Below, in pieces: positions 21,501 to 31,419 of a stretch of DNA of 64,000 bases. Position 1 is the stretch's first letter. Every line of letters starts with the position of its first letter. The notes below the pieces were generated by a model. The model saw only the letters and a list, made by a program, of their open reading frames with translations, was not told where the DNA came from and made no database searches. Location of the stretch: the NCBI GenBank assembly GCA_036346375.1, contig CM070503.1, positions 992,001 through 1,056,000 on the forward strand, in the 5' to 3' direction. This stretch comes from Guadua angustifolia (lineage: Eukaryota; Streptophyta; Magnoliopsida; Poales; Poaceae). The translations under genes were made by a program, and so were the position numbers.

Positions 21501-24438
21501 GAGAGGCAAATGTTGGAAATAATCTTGTAAAAAATAAAATAAAATTAGTAGTACATGTCTGTCATGTACAATCGTGCATGTGTTGCATGCTAGTAGTAGG
21601 TTACTAGTTAAGTTGTAGTATGCATGCAGGTGTCAGTTATCAACATAATTAGTGATTAAAGGAGTCGGTAATGGCAAGTGGCAGCTAATGCACAATTAGT
21701 GGGGCGCTTTGTTGGCGATGTGCATGTAAGCAAGGCTATATAAGCCGTATGTCGTTTTGTTTAAAGTCCGAGCAGTCAATAGAGAAAATACAAAAGGCGT
21801 GAGTTGCCGCAAAGTGTTCTCGTATGTGTTGAAGTGTAAAATTGTTTGTGTTAATCTTTGGCTATTTCAACAATTGGTATCAGAGCCTTGTTTGTCCAAG
21901 ATCCTGCGCTACTACCTCGACTCCATGGCGTTGGTTCCGCAAGGTGCCGAGAAAAGCAACAACAGCGTCATGCTTCAATATCCGCAGCTCACTACAACGA
22001 CCTACACCACATGGGCCATCAAGGTGGAGGCTCTGCTGGATGCGCAAGGTCTATGGGAGGCTGTAGCCCCAGCGGAGGGGCCGACGGTGGAGGCGCGGAA
22101 GGACAAGATGGCGAGGGTGCAACTTCTCCAAACTCTTTCTGAGGATATTTTGCTGCAGGTGGCGGCGAAGGAGGTTTGGGACAACCTCAAGACAAGATTC
22201 GTTGGGGTGGATCGTGTCAAGGCGGCGCGCCTGGCAACTTTGAAGGGAGAGTTCGATGCTCTCCGCATGAAGGATGGCGAGGCGCTGGACGACTACGCCC
22301 GCAAGCTCAGTGGCATGAAGGTGCGGTACGCCAATCTCGGTGCTACCTTGGAGGATTTGGCACTGGTGAAGAAGCTCCTCGACACTGTGCCGGATCGCTT
22401 CTACCCCGTTGTCGCCGGCATCGAGCAATTTTGAGACACCAACATGATGGTGTATGAGGAGGCCTTGGGGCGGTTGAAGACCTTTGATGGCGGCCGCGCC
22501 AGTCTGGCTCCAATGGGGACGGTCGCTTCTCCTCCTGACACCGAGTGGCGGCTCGCGAAAAAAAATGGCGAAATTCGATGATAAGGAAAAGAATTGTGAC
22601 CGTGGCAAAATGGTGGTGGTCAGAGTGGCAGCCATGACGATGACGAGGGCGACACCGACGTCGACACGTACACCAGCGAGCACAAGCTTGCAGGGAAGAA
22701 AGGTAAATGCTACAATTGCGGTGCTCGTGGGCATTTTGCCCGGGAATGCCGCAAGCCAAGGAAAGAAGAAGCACTTTTAGCAACAGCGGATGATGAGCCA
22801 TGTCCGCTATGATGAAGCGGTAATGAAGTCAAAATTAATCTTGATCAGTTATCAGTTAACCTACATGTGAGTAGGTTACAAGATTAAGGGAGTGATTGTT
22901 GGAAATAATCTTGTAAAAAATAAAATAAAATTAGTAGTACATGTCTGTCATGTACAAGTGTGCATGTGTTGCATGCTAATAGTAGGTTACTAGTTAAGTC
23001 GTAGCATGCATGCAGGAGTCAGTTATCAACATAATTAGTGATTAAAGGAGTCGGTAACGGCAAGTGGCAACTAATGCACAATTGGTGGGGCGGTTTGTTC
23101 CTGCTGTGCATGTAAGAGTAACCCCAACCCACCCCCTAAACCTCCCCCTATCCTAAATTATAAGGAGACTTAGAAAAATATAAGCTCCAACCCAACCCTT
23201 ATTATAAACCCCTATTTTAGGGAGGTACTCTCTCACCCCTACATCTAGGGGGTTTCTCTTTGCCCCTATTATTTTCTTTGGTATTTTTTTATTCATTTTA
23301 AAATAATAATTCATGGGTGCAAAATAATAATAATGTTTAGATAAATAATAGGGGTGAGTAATAGGGAGTGTGGGTTGGAGACAAATTTGATATAGAGTAC
23401 CTCTAATTTTTATACCACCCCTAAATGAGTGATTTAGGGGAAAAATATAGGGGTTTGGGTTGGAGTTGCTCTAAGCAAGGCTATATAATAGCCGTGTAAT
23501 CGTTTTGTTTAAAGTCTAAGCAGTCAATAGAGAAAATACAAAAGGCGTGAGTCGTCGCAAAGTGTTTTAGTATGTGTTTAAGTGTAAAATTGTTTGTGTT
23601 AATCTTTGGCTGTTCCAACAGCAAACAGCTTCATTGCTATTTACTATTGGTGCAGCCATTATCCGGTATCAATCAGCGAAAGAATGGCTTAAGAGAGGAG
23701 AGGAGAGGAGAGGAGAGGAGAGGAGTATGCTTACCATTGTCGCCGGGTACCAGACGCTATGCGCTTAACCTTGATGTAAGACCCAGGGTCCATTTCCTCC
23801 CCCACGGTGCCGTCGGGCTTGATTAGCAGAGCAGCTTCCCAGGACAGGGAGGTGACGATATCAAGCCAGCTCTCAGCACCATCCTCTCCATGGGGGAAGG
23901 AGATGCCGGCAGATGCTAGAAAGCGACTGACGAGTATCTTAAGCTGGCCGTTCATGGCTTTGAGCATCGCACGCTGCCGCTCCTCCCTAGGATCGTTGCT
24001 GGGCTCAGAGTAGTCGCCACTGGGGAAGAAACTGGAGTTGCCGCCCCAACGTATACCATCGTCTATGTATCCAGCCACATGGTCGGCGTCATCTTCCTTG
24101 TCTTCTGCGTCGGGCGGTATCCAGATGGCACCCTCAAGGCTGTTGAATTCAGTGCTGCCACTGGTACGATCAGCCCCATCAGAATCATCACAAGAATCAG
24201 CGGTGGTGTTGTCACGGCGGTGCGAGGAGCCAGTTGAGGAGTAATGGTTGTTGTCGGGCGGATAATCGACATGGTGCAGAGGGAGGTGATGGTTCCGAAC
24301 AGCGTCCCCGCCGTTGTTCTCCCTGCGGATACATATCAACTCAGAGCTGGATATATGCATGCTGCTGCCTGTTTGTTCATTCCAAGCGTACAATTCAGGA
24401 AGCGACATATACCTGTTGAGCCGCAGCAGCAGATTCAT
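15536..24438 (-). CDS. FAB1: FAB1-type phosphatidylinositol-3-phosphate 5-kinase lacking a FYVE domain, 10 exons
   Basis: The enzyme phosphorylates PI3P to PI(3,5)P2 on endosomal and vacuolar membranes. Exons on the minus strand are 24438-23735, 21491-21347, 21212-20865, 20209-19271, 18508-18174, 18055-17929, 17839-17678, 17561-16317, 16232-15969 and 15886-15536. All have GT/AG borders and together give 1,539 codons plus TAA. Residues about 150-410 form the Cpn60/TCP1-like domain (GLIFKKNAAHKHM, VEKKVSRDIQELL, EGFPKPLGCT). A Cys-rich region follows (CSSCGEPPEAHMYSYTH, CLRCQHESG, LSFGKFLELSFSSH). The PIP-kinase domain occupies about 1238-1520: RFIIKQIKK, MDLMVMENL, YDLKGA, LDQN, IWNDTSFL, NVMDYSLLVG and GIIDYLRQYTWDK, so catalytic residues look intact. 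No zinc-finger FYVE precedes the chaperonin domain, as in Arabidopsis FAB1C/D. The ATG at 24438 is the first in frame, because a stop lies just upstream. A 90-nt in-frame intron (24412-24323) may be removed from exon 1, giving 1,509 residues. Confidence 0.92.
18585..19203. mobile_element. MITE-like element in a FAB1 intron, split by a Tourist MITE
   Basis: Imperfect inverted ends ATAAGAGCTCTTTTACAG and (reverse complement of the right side) ATTAGAGAAATTTTACAG face each other in FAB1 intron 18509-19270. A related left end (GAGCTCTTTTACTG) occurs at about 14552 in the intergenic region. The superfamily is not resolved. Confidence 0.5.
18898..19115. mobile_element. Tourist-like MITE (PIF/Harbinger group)
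   Basis: Inverted ends GGGCCTGTTTGTTT and (reverse complement) GGGCTCGTTTGTTT are flanked by TAA on both sides (18895-18897 and 19116-19118). The element is 218 bp, non-coding, and nested in the MITE-like element of the same FAB1 intron. Confidence 0.8.
21511..21872 (+). repeat. 5' LTR of the gag-only element
   Basis: This 362-bp repeat starts with TG and ends with CA, and contains a TATA-like CTATATAAGCC at about 21737. The corresponding 3' LTR, with its inserted MITE removed, is about 365 bp. Confidence 0.92.
21925..22760 (+). pseudogene. Gag of the gag-only element, broken
   Basis: The ATG at 21925 opens 170 codons of copia-type gag (UBN2-like): TYTTWAIKVEALLDAQGLWE, AKEVWDNLKTRFVG, LDDYARKLSGM. 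A TGA at 22432-22434 interrupts it; the same frame then resumes with MMVYEEALGRLKTF. A CCHC zinc knuckle (CYNCGARGHFAREC, about 22708-22749) lies in a different frame, so at least one frameshift is also present. The coding sequence ends soon after the knuckle, with no pol. Confidence 0.85.
22897..23620 (+). repeat. 3' LTR of the gag-only element, enlarged by a MITE
   Basis: This copy of 21511-21872 is interrupted at 23116-23471. Outside the insertion it differs by scattered substitutions and a few inserted bases (TATATAATAGCC versus TATATAAGCC). Confidence 0.92.
23116..23471. mobile_element. Tourist-like MITE inside the 3' LTR
   Basis: The ends are GAGTAACCCCAACCC and (reverse complement) GAGCAACTCCAACCC, with TAA on both sides (23113-23115 and 23472-23474). 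The undisturbed 5' LTR reads GTAAGCAAGG at the same place, which fixes the insertion point exactly. The element is 356 bp and non-coding. Confidence 0.92.
23692..23725. repeat. AGGAG microsatellite next to the FAB1 exon 1 donor
   Basis: About six AGGAG units occur. On the FAB1 sense strand this is a CTCCT run starting about 10 bases after the exon 1 splice donor at 23734-23733. Confidence 0.9.
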
Positions 24439-24466
24439 GGGATGGGCGGGCGGCAGATCCACTCAC

Positions 24467-24472
24467 TCACAT
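24467..24472 (-). promoter_or_regulatory. Start-stop minimal uORF (ATGTGA) upstream of FAB1
   Basis: On the minus strand an ATG at 24472-24470 is followed directly by TGA at 24469-24467, 28 bases before the FAB1 ATG at 24438. Start-stop uORFs can stall ribosomes and lower downstream translation. Whether it lies in the mature mRNA depends on the inferred acceptor at 24476. Confidence 0.5.
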
Positions 24473-24475
24473 GCC

Positions 24476-24913
24476 CTGCGTGCATCGCATCAGGGTGACG
24501 AGAAAAGCTCAGGATCGATTCAACAGACAGAGCATTGAGATGACGAGAAGGTGATGACGTGATTCTGACATTTCATTCCAGGATTCGGAATTCCTTGTTG
24601 AAGAGCTAGCTAGAGCTACTTACTAGGGATTTGGCGTGGCATGGAAGAAAAGAAAAAGGAAAAATCGTGGTAGCGTGGGAGTTGCCGCGCGCACGCACGG
24701 AACCCATCTTGGAGGATCCAATCCAAACTGAATTTGTTGTTACTAGGATTCTTCAATTGGATTCGTTCCATTGGAGTTGGGATCGAAATCGAACCCGTAA
24801 CAAATTAACTCGAATGCTGGTAGGCGACACTAAACTAAGTACGCAATCCCCAGCAAAAGCAAGAAAAAAAAAAGAGAGAGTCTAGTCTAGAACAAGCTAG
24901 GGCGAGAACTCAC
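24476..24913 (-). other. Probable 5' UTR intron of FAB1
   Basis: On the minus strand a strong donor (CGTG|GTGAGT, cut after 24914) and an acceptor (CACGCAG|GG, exon resumes at 24475) enclose 438 bases just upstream of the first in-frame ATG. The leader exon would lie in the GC-rich stretch above 24914. Inferred from splice-like sequences only. Confidence 0.5.
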
Positions 24914-25554
24914 CACGCTCGGAGGAGATTGACCTTTCCTTGCAGCTGGCGCCGCCTACTAGTTAGCTCCCAGCTGTGGAAATGGAAATGGAGGAGGAGA
25001 GAACGGATGGAGTCGGTCGAGGGAGGCAAGCTCGGCCGGAAGAAGAAGAAGGAGGAGGACGTTGGTGGAGCTGGAGGTGGGGCCCGCAACTTGAAGCAAT
25101 CGATTCGATGGAATGGGCAGGCAACAACACCGTCCCGATAGCCTAGACCTAGAGAGCAATACTACTGCGCGTGCGTATACGTATAGACGTATACTAGTAT
25201 ATAATACACATCAAAAATTAATCCACCAGAAATGAATCTTGTTTTCCCGTACTAGTAATTTCCTTGGGCTCACTTCCCAATCCAAGTTTTTTTTTAATCC
25301 TTAATCCTCAGTGGCTACAACAAAAATTATAAAATTCTACAGCAAAAATAAAAATGAACCTTGTTTTCTCCTCCTCCTACTACTAGTTTTCTTGGGCTCA
25401 AGCCAAGATTTTATTCTAAAACCAAAAATCCCTGAATCCTCTCCGGTCCAAGGCAAGTCTGTCCCTCCTCTCCTCCATCAGTTTTATTTTTCTTTTTCTT
25501 TTCTTGGATATAAGCGCCTACGTACAGCTCGCTCGAATCACATACTCACTGCTC
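24914..25554 (-). other. FAB1 leader and promoter region
   Basis: Purine-rich GGAGGA/GAAGAA runs on the plus strand (24980-25080) give a CT-rich minus strand, common in plant 5' leaders. No other gene is seen. The transcription start is not resolved. Confidence 0.45.
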
Positions 25555-25880
25555 GAATTTTTGTTTAAAATAATATATATTTAATGAAAAATTACAGAAA
25601 TAATATCTGAAAATAAAAATGACAGTTTACACACATGTCGTAATTTCACAATTCGCGTGTCTTTGTCTAATTTGAAATTACGACAGAGAGCATGTCGCTA
25701 ATTGTTGGGCGAGATACAATTAGTTTCTAAATTGCAGGCAGGCTCTCTGTCGCAAATTGAAATTGCGACAGAGAGCTTGTCGTAATTTGGAATTACGATA
25801 AGTGTGCGAGATCTATCATTTTATTTTCGATATTATTTCTGTAATTTTTATTAAATATATATTATTTTAAACAAAAATTC
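25555..25880. mobile_element. MULE-like MITE with long inverted ends
   Basis: Long, nearly matching inverted arms start GAATTTTTGTTTAAAATAAT on the left and end ATTATTTTAAACAAAAATTC on the right. Flanks TCACTGCTC and TCACTGTTT are a plausible but imperfect 9-bp duplication (25546-25554 and 25881-25889). The middle carries alternating AATTACGACAGAGAGC words in both orientations. The element is 326 bp and non-coding. Confidence 0.78.
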
Positions 25881-25889
25881 TCACTGTTT

Positions 25890-27620
25890 ACCTGCTGCTG
25901 CATCTGTTTCCTTTCTTCAACCGGCATTCAGGAACACGAGGCATACAACGAAAAAAAATGATAAGAAGTTATATTAAAATAGTAGAATAATATGTGTTTA
26001 GAAATAAAATTTTAAAAGCTACCATGATATATATTTAGAAATGAATAACATGGTATATATATTCAAATGACAAGAAAGAGATATTAAAATGGCAAGATTA
26101 CCCCTAATTATTAACTTTAAGTATTATATTTAATGTATATGCCTATAGATCACATCAAGTAAATATGAATATTTATTACAATTATAAAGAGAACATCATA
26201 CTAATTTGCATTGAAGCATAAAATACACCCTATATTTATAGATAAGGCCATGCAGAAAAATAATAATAATTGAGTCCAATGCATAACATTAATTTTATAT
26301 TGAAATATAAAATAGTTCTATATTTATAAATAGGACTATTAAAAATGCGCTTTAGACAGCACGAGTAATTTGCATGTGCCAATAGTACACTTCATATTGA
26401 TCGATCATAGAGTGCCTACGTTGCGTATCTATCTTGGCTGTGTTTGTTTGCTTGCTTGCCGACACGACACATACATAGCTAGCTAAAGCAGCTGCGTGCC
26501 TCGTCATGTCTGTCGTGGATAAACAGCCGTGTAAACCGGGCCACGTGTCCTATCTATCTTGGTTTAGCATGCCCTACACCTGGATCAAATCTGACGGCTG
26601 AAATATTACTTTTTGCATTTAATTATGGCCTGCAATAATTGACGATTTCCTTCATTAATTAATTAACTAATCGATGGAGTATATTGTTCGAGGGGAAAAA
26701 AATTGGATGTACATATATACTTCCAGTTGATTGGGAAGCAGAAACGGAGTATATAATCGGTGGGAATTAAATTAAACGAAGATTACGATAACAAGGTACG
26801 ACTGTTCTGCTCGACCAAACCAATCAAATGAATTTTCTTTTAAATCTTTGGCACTTTGAATGATGGAGGTCAATCATCGTCGTGACCTGAAAAAAAAAAA
26901 TAGAGACAAACTAAGCAGATTGCCGCGTATTAATTGCAAAACTTATCTAGCTTGTACATTATTAATTATGACACACGTACAGCTAACCATATATACTTGG
27001 TACAGCAAATATAATTATCAATCCGGCCAAACGACGTTAGTTCATGATCGCACTCCCAACTCGATCGGCTAATTTACCCATCATATCATATGCTAGCCAA
27101 GTTCTGCGCGTTGTGTTGCAACACATGTTAAATAATTACTACTCATTACTTTAAATCCTATACTCTCGTAGACAAATTAAATTAATGATCTGAGTTTCCG
27201 TACATCATCCATGCGCTGGTTCCTTGTGAAACTCGATATTTTCACCAAATCAAAATACTAAGGCTATTCACGATGCATCGGTTTAATCGTCTGAAATTAA
27301 TTTGCATGCATGAGTGTGACCAAGAGATGCAAAGATGCTTTTCTTAGAAATACATAAATCTAATTTTTATTTGTTTTAGTCATAACTTTTTATTCATAGC
27401 TCGATTCACAAACAGATTTCACAATTAGATTACTAATGATGAGAGAAACAATATGATATGAATCTCTCTAATAAACGTCTCATAAATCAAATTTTCTTGC
27501 CAAATGTACATCAATTTATCAGTATGATAGTAAAATCTATGTATATCGATAGTAACATCTATGTATATAGATGATAAAATCTATGTATCTGAGATAGTAA
27601 AATCTGCTTTATGCACCAAG
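25890..27620. other. AT-rich intergenic DNA, no gene seen
   Basis: The short open frames here have no recognisable domain. AAGGCTATTCACGATGC at 27260 resembles one end of a MITE, but no matching second end was found. Confidence 0.55.
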
Positions 27621-27623
27621 ACT

Positions 27624-27808
27624 TATATCAATGTATATATATATAGAATCATTTATATTGAATCATTTTCATATATATATATAGTATTTCATTTTCATAT
27701 ATATATATATATATATATAGTATTTATGTTGAATCATTTTCATTTATGTTGAATCATTTTCATATATATATAGTATTTATAGAATCATTTATGTTGAATC
27801 ATTTTCAT

Positions 27809-27844
<36 letters not shown>

Positions 27845-27874
27845 TTTCATTTTCATATATATATATAGAATCAT

Positions 27875-27935
<61 letters not shown>
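27624..27935. repeat. Compound TA microsatellite with GAATCATTTTCAT units
   Basis: TA runs of varying length alternate with GAATCATTTTCAT and AGTATTTATGTT units, ending in a TA run of about 57 bases (27876-27932). The open frames across it are products of the repeat. Confidence 0.92.
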
Positions 27936-28212
27936 ATGATTGTATTGTGCGTGCGCGAAGGAACAAGAAGGAAATAATTGGGAGTCGTACGTGGCCGGCC
28001 GGCGCATCTCAACAGAGCAAGACAAGAAATGGAAGAATTGTGCGCCTAAAACTAAAAGCGACGTACGCGAAATGATCGATGCAAATCCAATAATATCGAT
28101 CGATCGCCTCAATTAATAAGACAGGCTGTGCGGCATTCGATCGATCGTTTGACCATTTCGTCGTCGTTGGTCGACCATTCTTCGTCACGTACGTACGTAC
28201 ACCAAATAAAAG

Positions 28213-28215
<3 letters not shown>

Positions 28216-28250
<35 letters not shown>
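28216..28250. repeat. TA microsatellite
   Basis: This is a pure TA run of about 35 bases. Confidence 0.92.
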
Positions 28251-28252
<2 letters not shown>

Positions 28253-28259
28253 CTAGCTG

Positions 28260-29050
28260 ATCGATCTTGCTTCATTATTTAATTAATTGATACTACTATA
28301 CGTGTGTATATAGAGAGAGAGAGCTAGAGGCGCTTGTTTTCCGAAGAAATTAAATCTCTCGCTTAACTGTACGTTCCTTATCATATTAAACATATGGAGG
28401 TCGATGGATGGATCGAGGGAAATGAAAGGTCAAACGTACTCGCACAATAACGAACCAAATTCATCATGCTTCATTAATTCGACGATATGATGATATGATG
28501 TTCAACCTTAATTAGTGCTTGGTTCGATCCACTTGATCCATTGCTTGGCCACGCGATCGATCGCTAAGCTGAAAGATGGATGGATGGATGGATATCTCTA
28601 CTAATATAAATTTATAGTTGGTGGCAGCAGTCGTTCTTTCTAGCCTTCTTCCAGCCATATCTCCAATAATAGTAAGTCATTATAGCTAATTATTTTTTCC
28701 TAATTTACAGCTAGCCATATATCTCTAAATATGGCTGATTATTATAGCAAAATCCCTGAATATTGCTGGTAATTAATAGCCGACCAATCATTCTTTTTGT
28801 ATTCTATATATGCTTGGCAGTTTTCACAGAATCAATCAAGGGAATTCATTTAAGATCTCTCATAATCAATGCTGCCGTGGCGAAATGAACTTACGATGAC
28901 GATCAATAAGTGACGGACCGACGTACATAGCGCATTGGCGTTAGGCCGAAAGTCGCCGTCGATAATCGTGGCGGAAAAGACAACCAGAGCGCGATGCCCA
29001 CCAAATGTCGTGACCCCGCCCGCCAGCTAGGCGTGAACAAAGTGTACGAC
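28260..29050. other. Intergenic DNA, no gene seen
   Basis: Short simple repeats (GATG, GGAT, GAGA) and AT-rich DNA occur. Nothing coding was recognised before the ABCC fragment. Confidence 0.5.
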
Positions 29051-29054
29051 GCAA

Positions 29055-29780
29055 CGCGTGCCGATTGCCCGGCGACACCGGAGGGTCGTTTTCGACGGTG
29101 AGAAAGTAATTGGTGTACCCTTTGGAGATAAACAGGTTAATCCAGCTGAAAGTCGCGAGAGAGAGGAACGACGCAGCGGCGCATGGCGTGGCTGGCATCT
29201 CGGCGCTAGTGTTTTCTGGTTCACCTTTATGGGCTCCGGCGTCATGGGCGGTGAAACCAGTGATGGCTAGGTACGCCAAAGGCATAGAGACGAGTAGGCT
29301 GGCAAAGGTGAGAGGTCATTTGGGAAGAGTATCGAACCGTCGGTGCAACGGACCACCGCCGAAGCGGAGAAGAGCGCGGCGTCGAGGGCGGTGGCGATCC
29401 AGCAGACGTGGAGGTGCAAAGGCTGGGTGGCGGCGGTGGTCCCTTTCTCCGAGGCGATTGACCATGCGGCCATGGCGTGCGCGATAAAGTGGGCGGCAAG
29501 GAAGGTGGACTCCACAACGCGCCATGACGTACTCGGCAGGAGGAAGAATGCGAGCGTGAGGAGGACGGCGGACGCTCGAGCACGCATCACAGTAGCAACG
29601 ATGGTCCGAGAATAAGCGTGGCCCGACAGCGTCGTGCTCGGGAAGCCCGTGTTAGTTGCCCTTGCGAAGGCGGTGGATGACGAGGACGAGCGAGGCGACA
29701 AGAAAGACGAGGTCAACGGCGCCGAGGAACGCACGTTGCAGGCATGGCGAGAGGAAGAGGAACGCGAGCTGGTAATATAA
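29055..29780 (-). pseudogene. Fragment of an ABCC-type (MRP) ABC transporter gene, frameshifted
   Basis: ABCC proteins are ATP-driven exporters of conjugates, often at the vacuole membrane. On the minus strand the fragment starts with hydrophobic segments of a TMD0 region (AFLGAVDLVFLVASLVLVIH, about 29735-29680). It changes frame near 29653 into SGHAYSRTIVATVMRARASA and LTLAFFLLPSTSWRVVESTF, and changes frame again between 29317 and 29285 into MPLAYLAITGF. It then reaches the pre-TMD1 motif FLSLATFSWINLFISKGY and PPVSPGNRHA, where it ends abruptly. The transmembrane core and both nucleotide-binding domains are absent. The GC-rich patch in AT-rich surroundings suggests capture or a truncated duplicate. 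The identification is from recalled family pattern. Confidence 0.7.
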
Positions 29781-29784
29781 ATTA

Positions 29785-30513
29785 CAAAAAGGGATAAAAA
29801 TGATTGATTGATTTTTGAGATTGGTAATATATATTGCTACGTACAATATATTTGGTTTTAATTCATACCGAAGAAAAATCATAAAAACTTTTGTAATCAG
29901 GGGAAATAGATATTTGATCTTGTAGCATAATTTTCTTTTATTGATTGACCTTTATATTTCGTTACTAATTTTATTTTTCGTAGCAACGTATAGGTATTGA
30001 TCTGGTGTATATATAATACATAACGTAGATCATGCATGCTAGCAATGCAAGTTAAGGAAGTTAAGGAAGAAGATTGAACAGGTAGCCATGCCCATGCATG
30101 GAATATGGATGGATCGTTCTGCTTGGTATGATCATGACGTACGTACATCTGGAACTAATCAGATAGAATTCAATCATTACCAAGCACGTGACGTGAATTA
30201 AGGAGCTAGCTAGCCGGCCGCGGTACGTATACATCTACTCCGTCCATACGCCACTACTAGTCCTAATTAATCAAATTAATTAATTACTACGTACAGATCA
30301 TAAGATTACACGAAAATTAACAAATTGATGAGAAATTTAATTCCCACTGCACGGCTGAATTATGTTAGTAATCATGTATACCATGCATGTGCTACGTACG
30401 TGTTACAGACAGACAGCCAGGCATGCATGCATGATGTTGGCGTGAAATCATGCATCCAGCTTAATTAGCTGTTTTCGGTGGCTACACGTGTATATCCCAA
30501 ACGAACTTATATA
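29785..30513. other. AT-rich intergenic DNA, no gene seen
   Basis: Simple words such as GTACGTAC and GCATGCAT are frequent. No coding signal and no transposon ends were recognised. Confidence 0.5.
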
Positions 30514-31070
30514 TCATTCCATAGATTAAAGATCGCAAGGTTCCGGGAAGGATAGCGTGTCCACGCGTCCCTCTTGCCGCTTTTGCAAAAAAACCTCCGA
30601 GTTTCTCGAAATTGCGAATAGGTCCCTGCAAGTTACGGATAGATCCTTTGCGATTTTTTGTGAGGGGAAGATTTCCTTTTATAAATCGCGTTTAGGTCCC
30701 TCGTGCGGCGTTTTACGAAAAAAACCACACGTTAAATTCAAATCGCGAACAAGCCCTTTTCTAATTTTTCAGGATAGCGGACAGGTCCAAAAACGTAACA
30801 TTTAGGTCCTTGCTCTTTACGTCTAGGTCCTTTCTCCATTTTTCCCGGAAAAAATATTTTCGTGCTCCGTTTTCCCCGGAAAAAATATTTTTGTGCTCCG
30901 TTTTTTCTCCGGAAAAAACACAAATCCGTTTTTTCCCGGAAAAAATGTTTCCGTGGTCTGTTTTTCCTTGTTTTTCTAAAAAAATGTTTTCATGCTCCGT
31001 TTTTTCGCCAAAAAAACACAAATTTGTTTTTGTTCACGCGTGCGGCGTGTCGCCGCACTTCCTTATCTAG
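30514..31070 (+). mobile_element. Helitron-like non-autonomous element 1
   Basis: The element starts with TC after an A (30513|30514) and ends CTAG before a T (31070|31071). Twelve bases before the end is a perfect 8-bp hairpin GTGCGGCG-TGT-CGCCGCAC (31040-31058). These are the Helitron hallmarks: A|T target, no duplication, and a 3' hairpin plus CTRR. The inside carries 'TAGGTCCCT' style repeats and a tandem array of about 40-bp units with CCGGAAAAAATATTTT (30840-31000). No Rep/helicase gene is present. Confidence 0.7.
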
Positions 31071-31419
31071 TTATTATTACACATGTACACGGATCAGCCT
31101 GCATGCATGCTTTCGGTGGCCATGCTAGGATGGATGGATGGATGAATGGCATCGGCAACGAGACAAGGACAAAGCATGCAGGTCGTCGCATGCACCGCGC
31201 GCGTCATGCATATTGGCCGGCCAGAACGACACGTACGCATGCAGCGAGCGAGCCGGACGGACAGGTTACAGGTAGTAGGCGCGCGTCTCGTCTCGTCTCG
31301 TCTGGCCCCATCCACTAATAACGTCCATGCATCATCGATCGATCGTATATGTATGTGTGCGCGTAACCAATCATGCACGCACGCACGGCACATCGAGTCC
31401 GTTGAGCCATAAAAATTAA
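31071..31419. other. Spacer between the two Helitron-like elements
   Basis: This 349-bp stretch has GATG/GCATGC-rich DNA and a short TCTCG run (31285-31303). No gene seen. Confidence 0.5.

Larger units (their letters stand above)
21511..23620 (+). mobile_element. Gag-only (non-autonomous) copia-like LTR retrotransposon in a FAB1 intron
   Basis: The element is flanked by the exact 5-bp duplication GCAAA (21506-21510 and 23621-23625). LTRs are 21511-21872 and 22897-23620 and begin TGTTGGAAATAATC. A perfect initiator-Met primer site TGGTATCAGAGCC lies at 21875-21887, and a purine run AAGGGAGTGA precedes the 3' LTR. Only a gag gene lies between; there is no protease, integrase or RT. It is antisense to FAB1 in the intron 21492-23734, and its 5' edge is only 19 bases from the exon 2 acceptor. 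Confidence 0.93.

Noticed and set aside
24244..24538. Plus-strand open frames opposite FAB1 exon 1
   Set aside because: They are antisense shadows of a spliced, motif-supported exon.
27260..27470. A MITE starting AAGGCTATTCACGATGC
   Set aside because: Only one possible end was seen, with no matching inverted end or target duplication.
27785..28112. Two minus-strand open frames rich in Ile-Tyr
   Set aside because: They are translations of the TA microsatellite, with no coding character.
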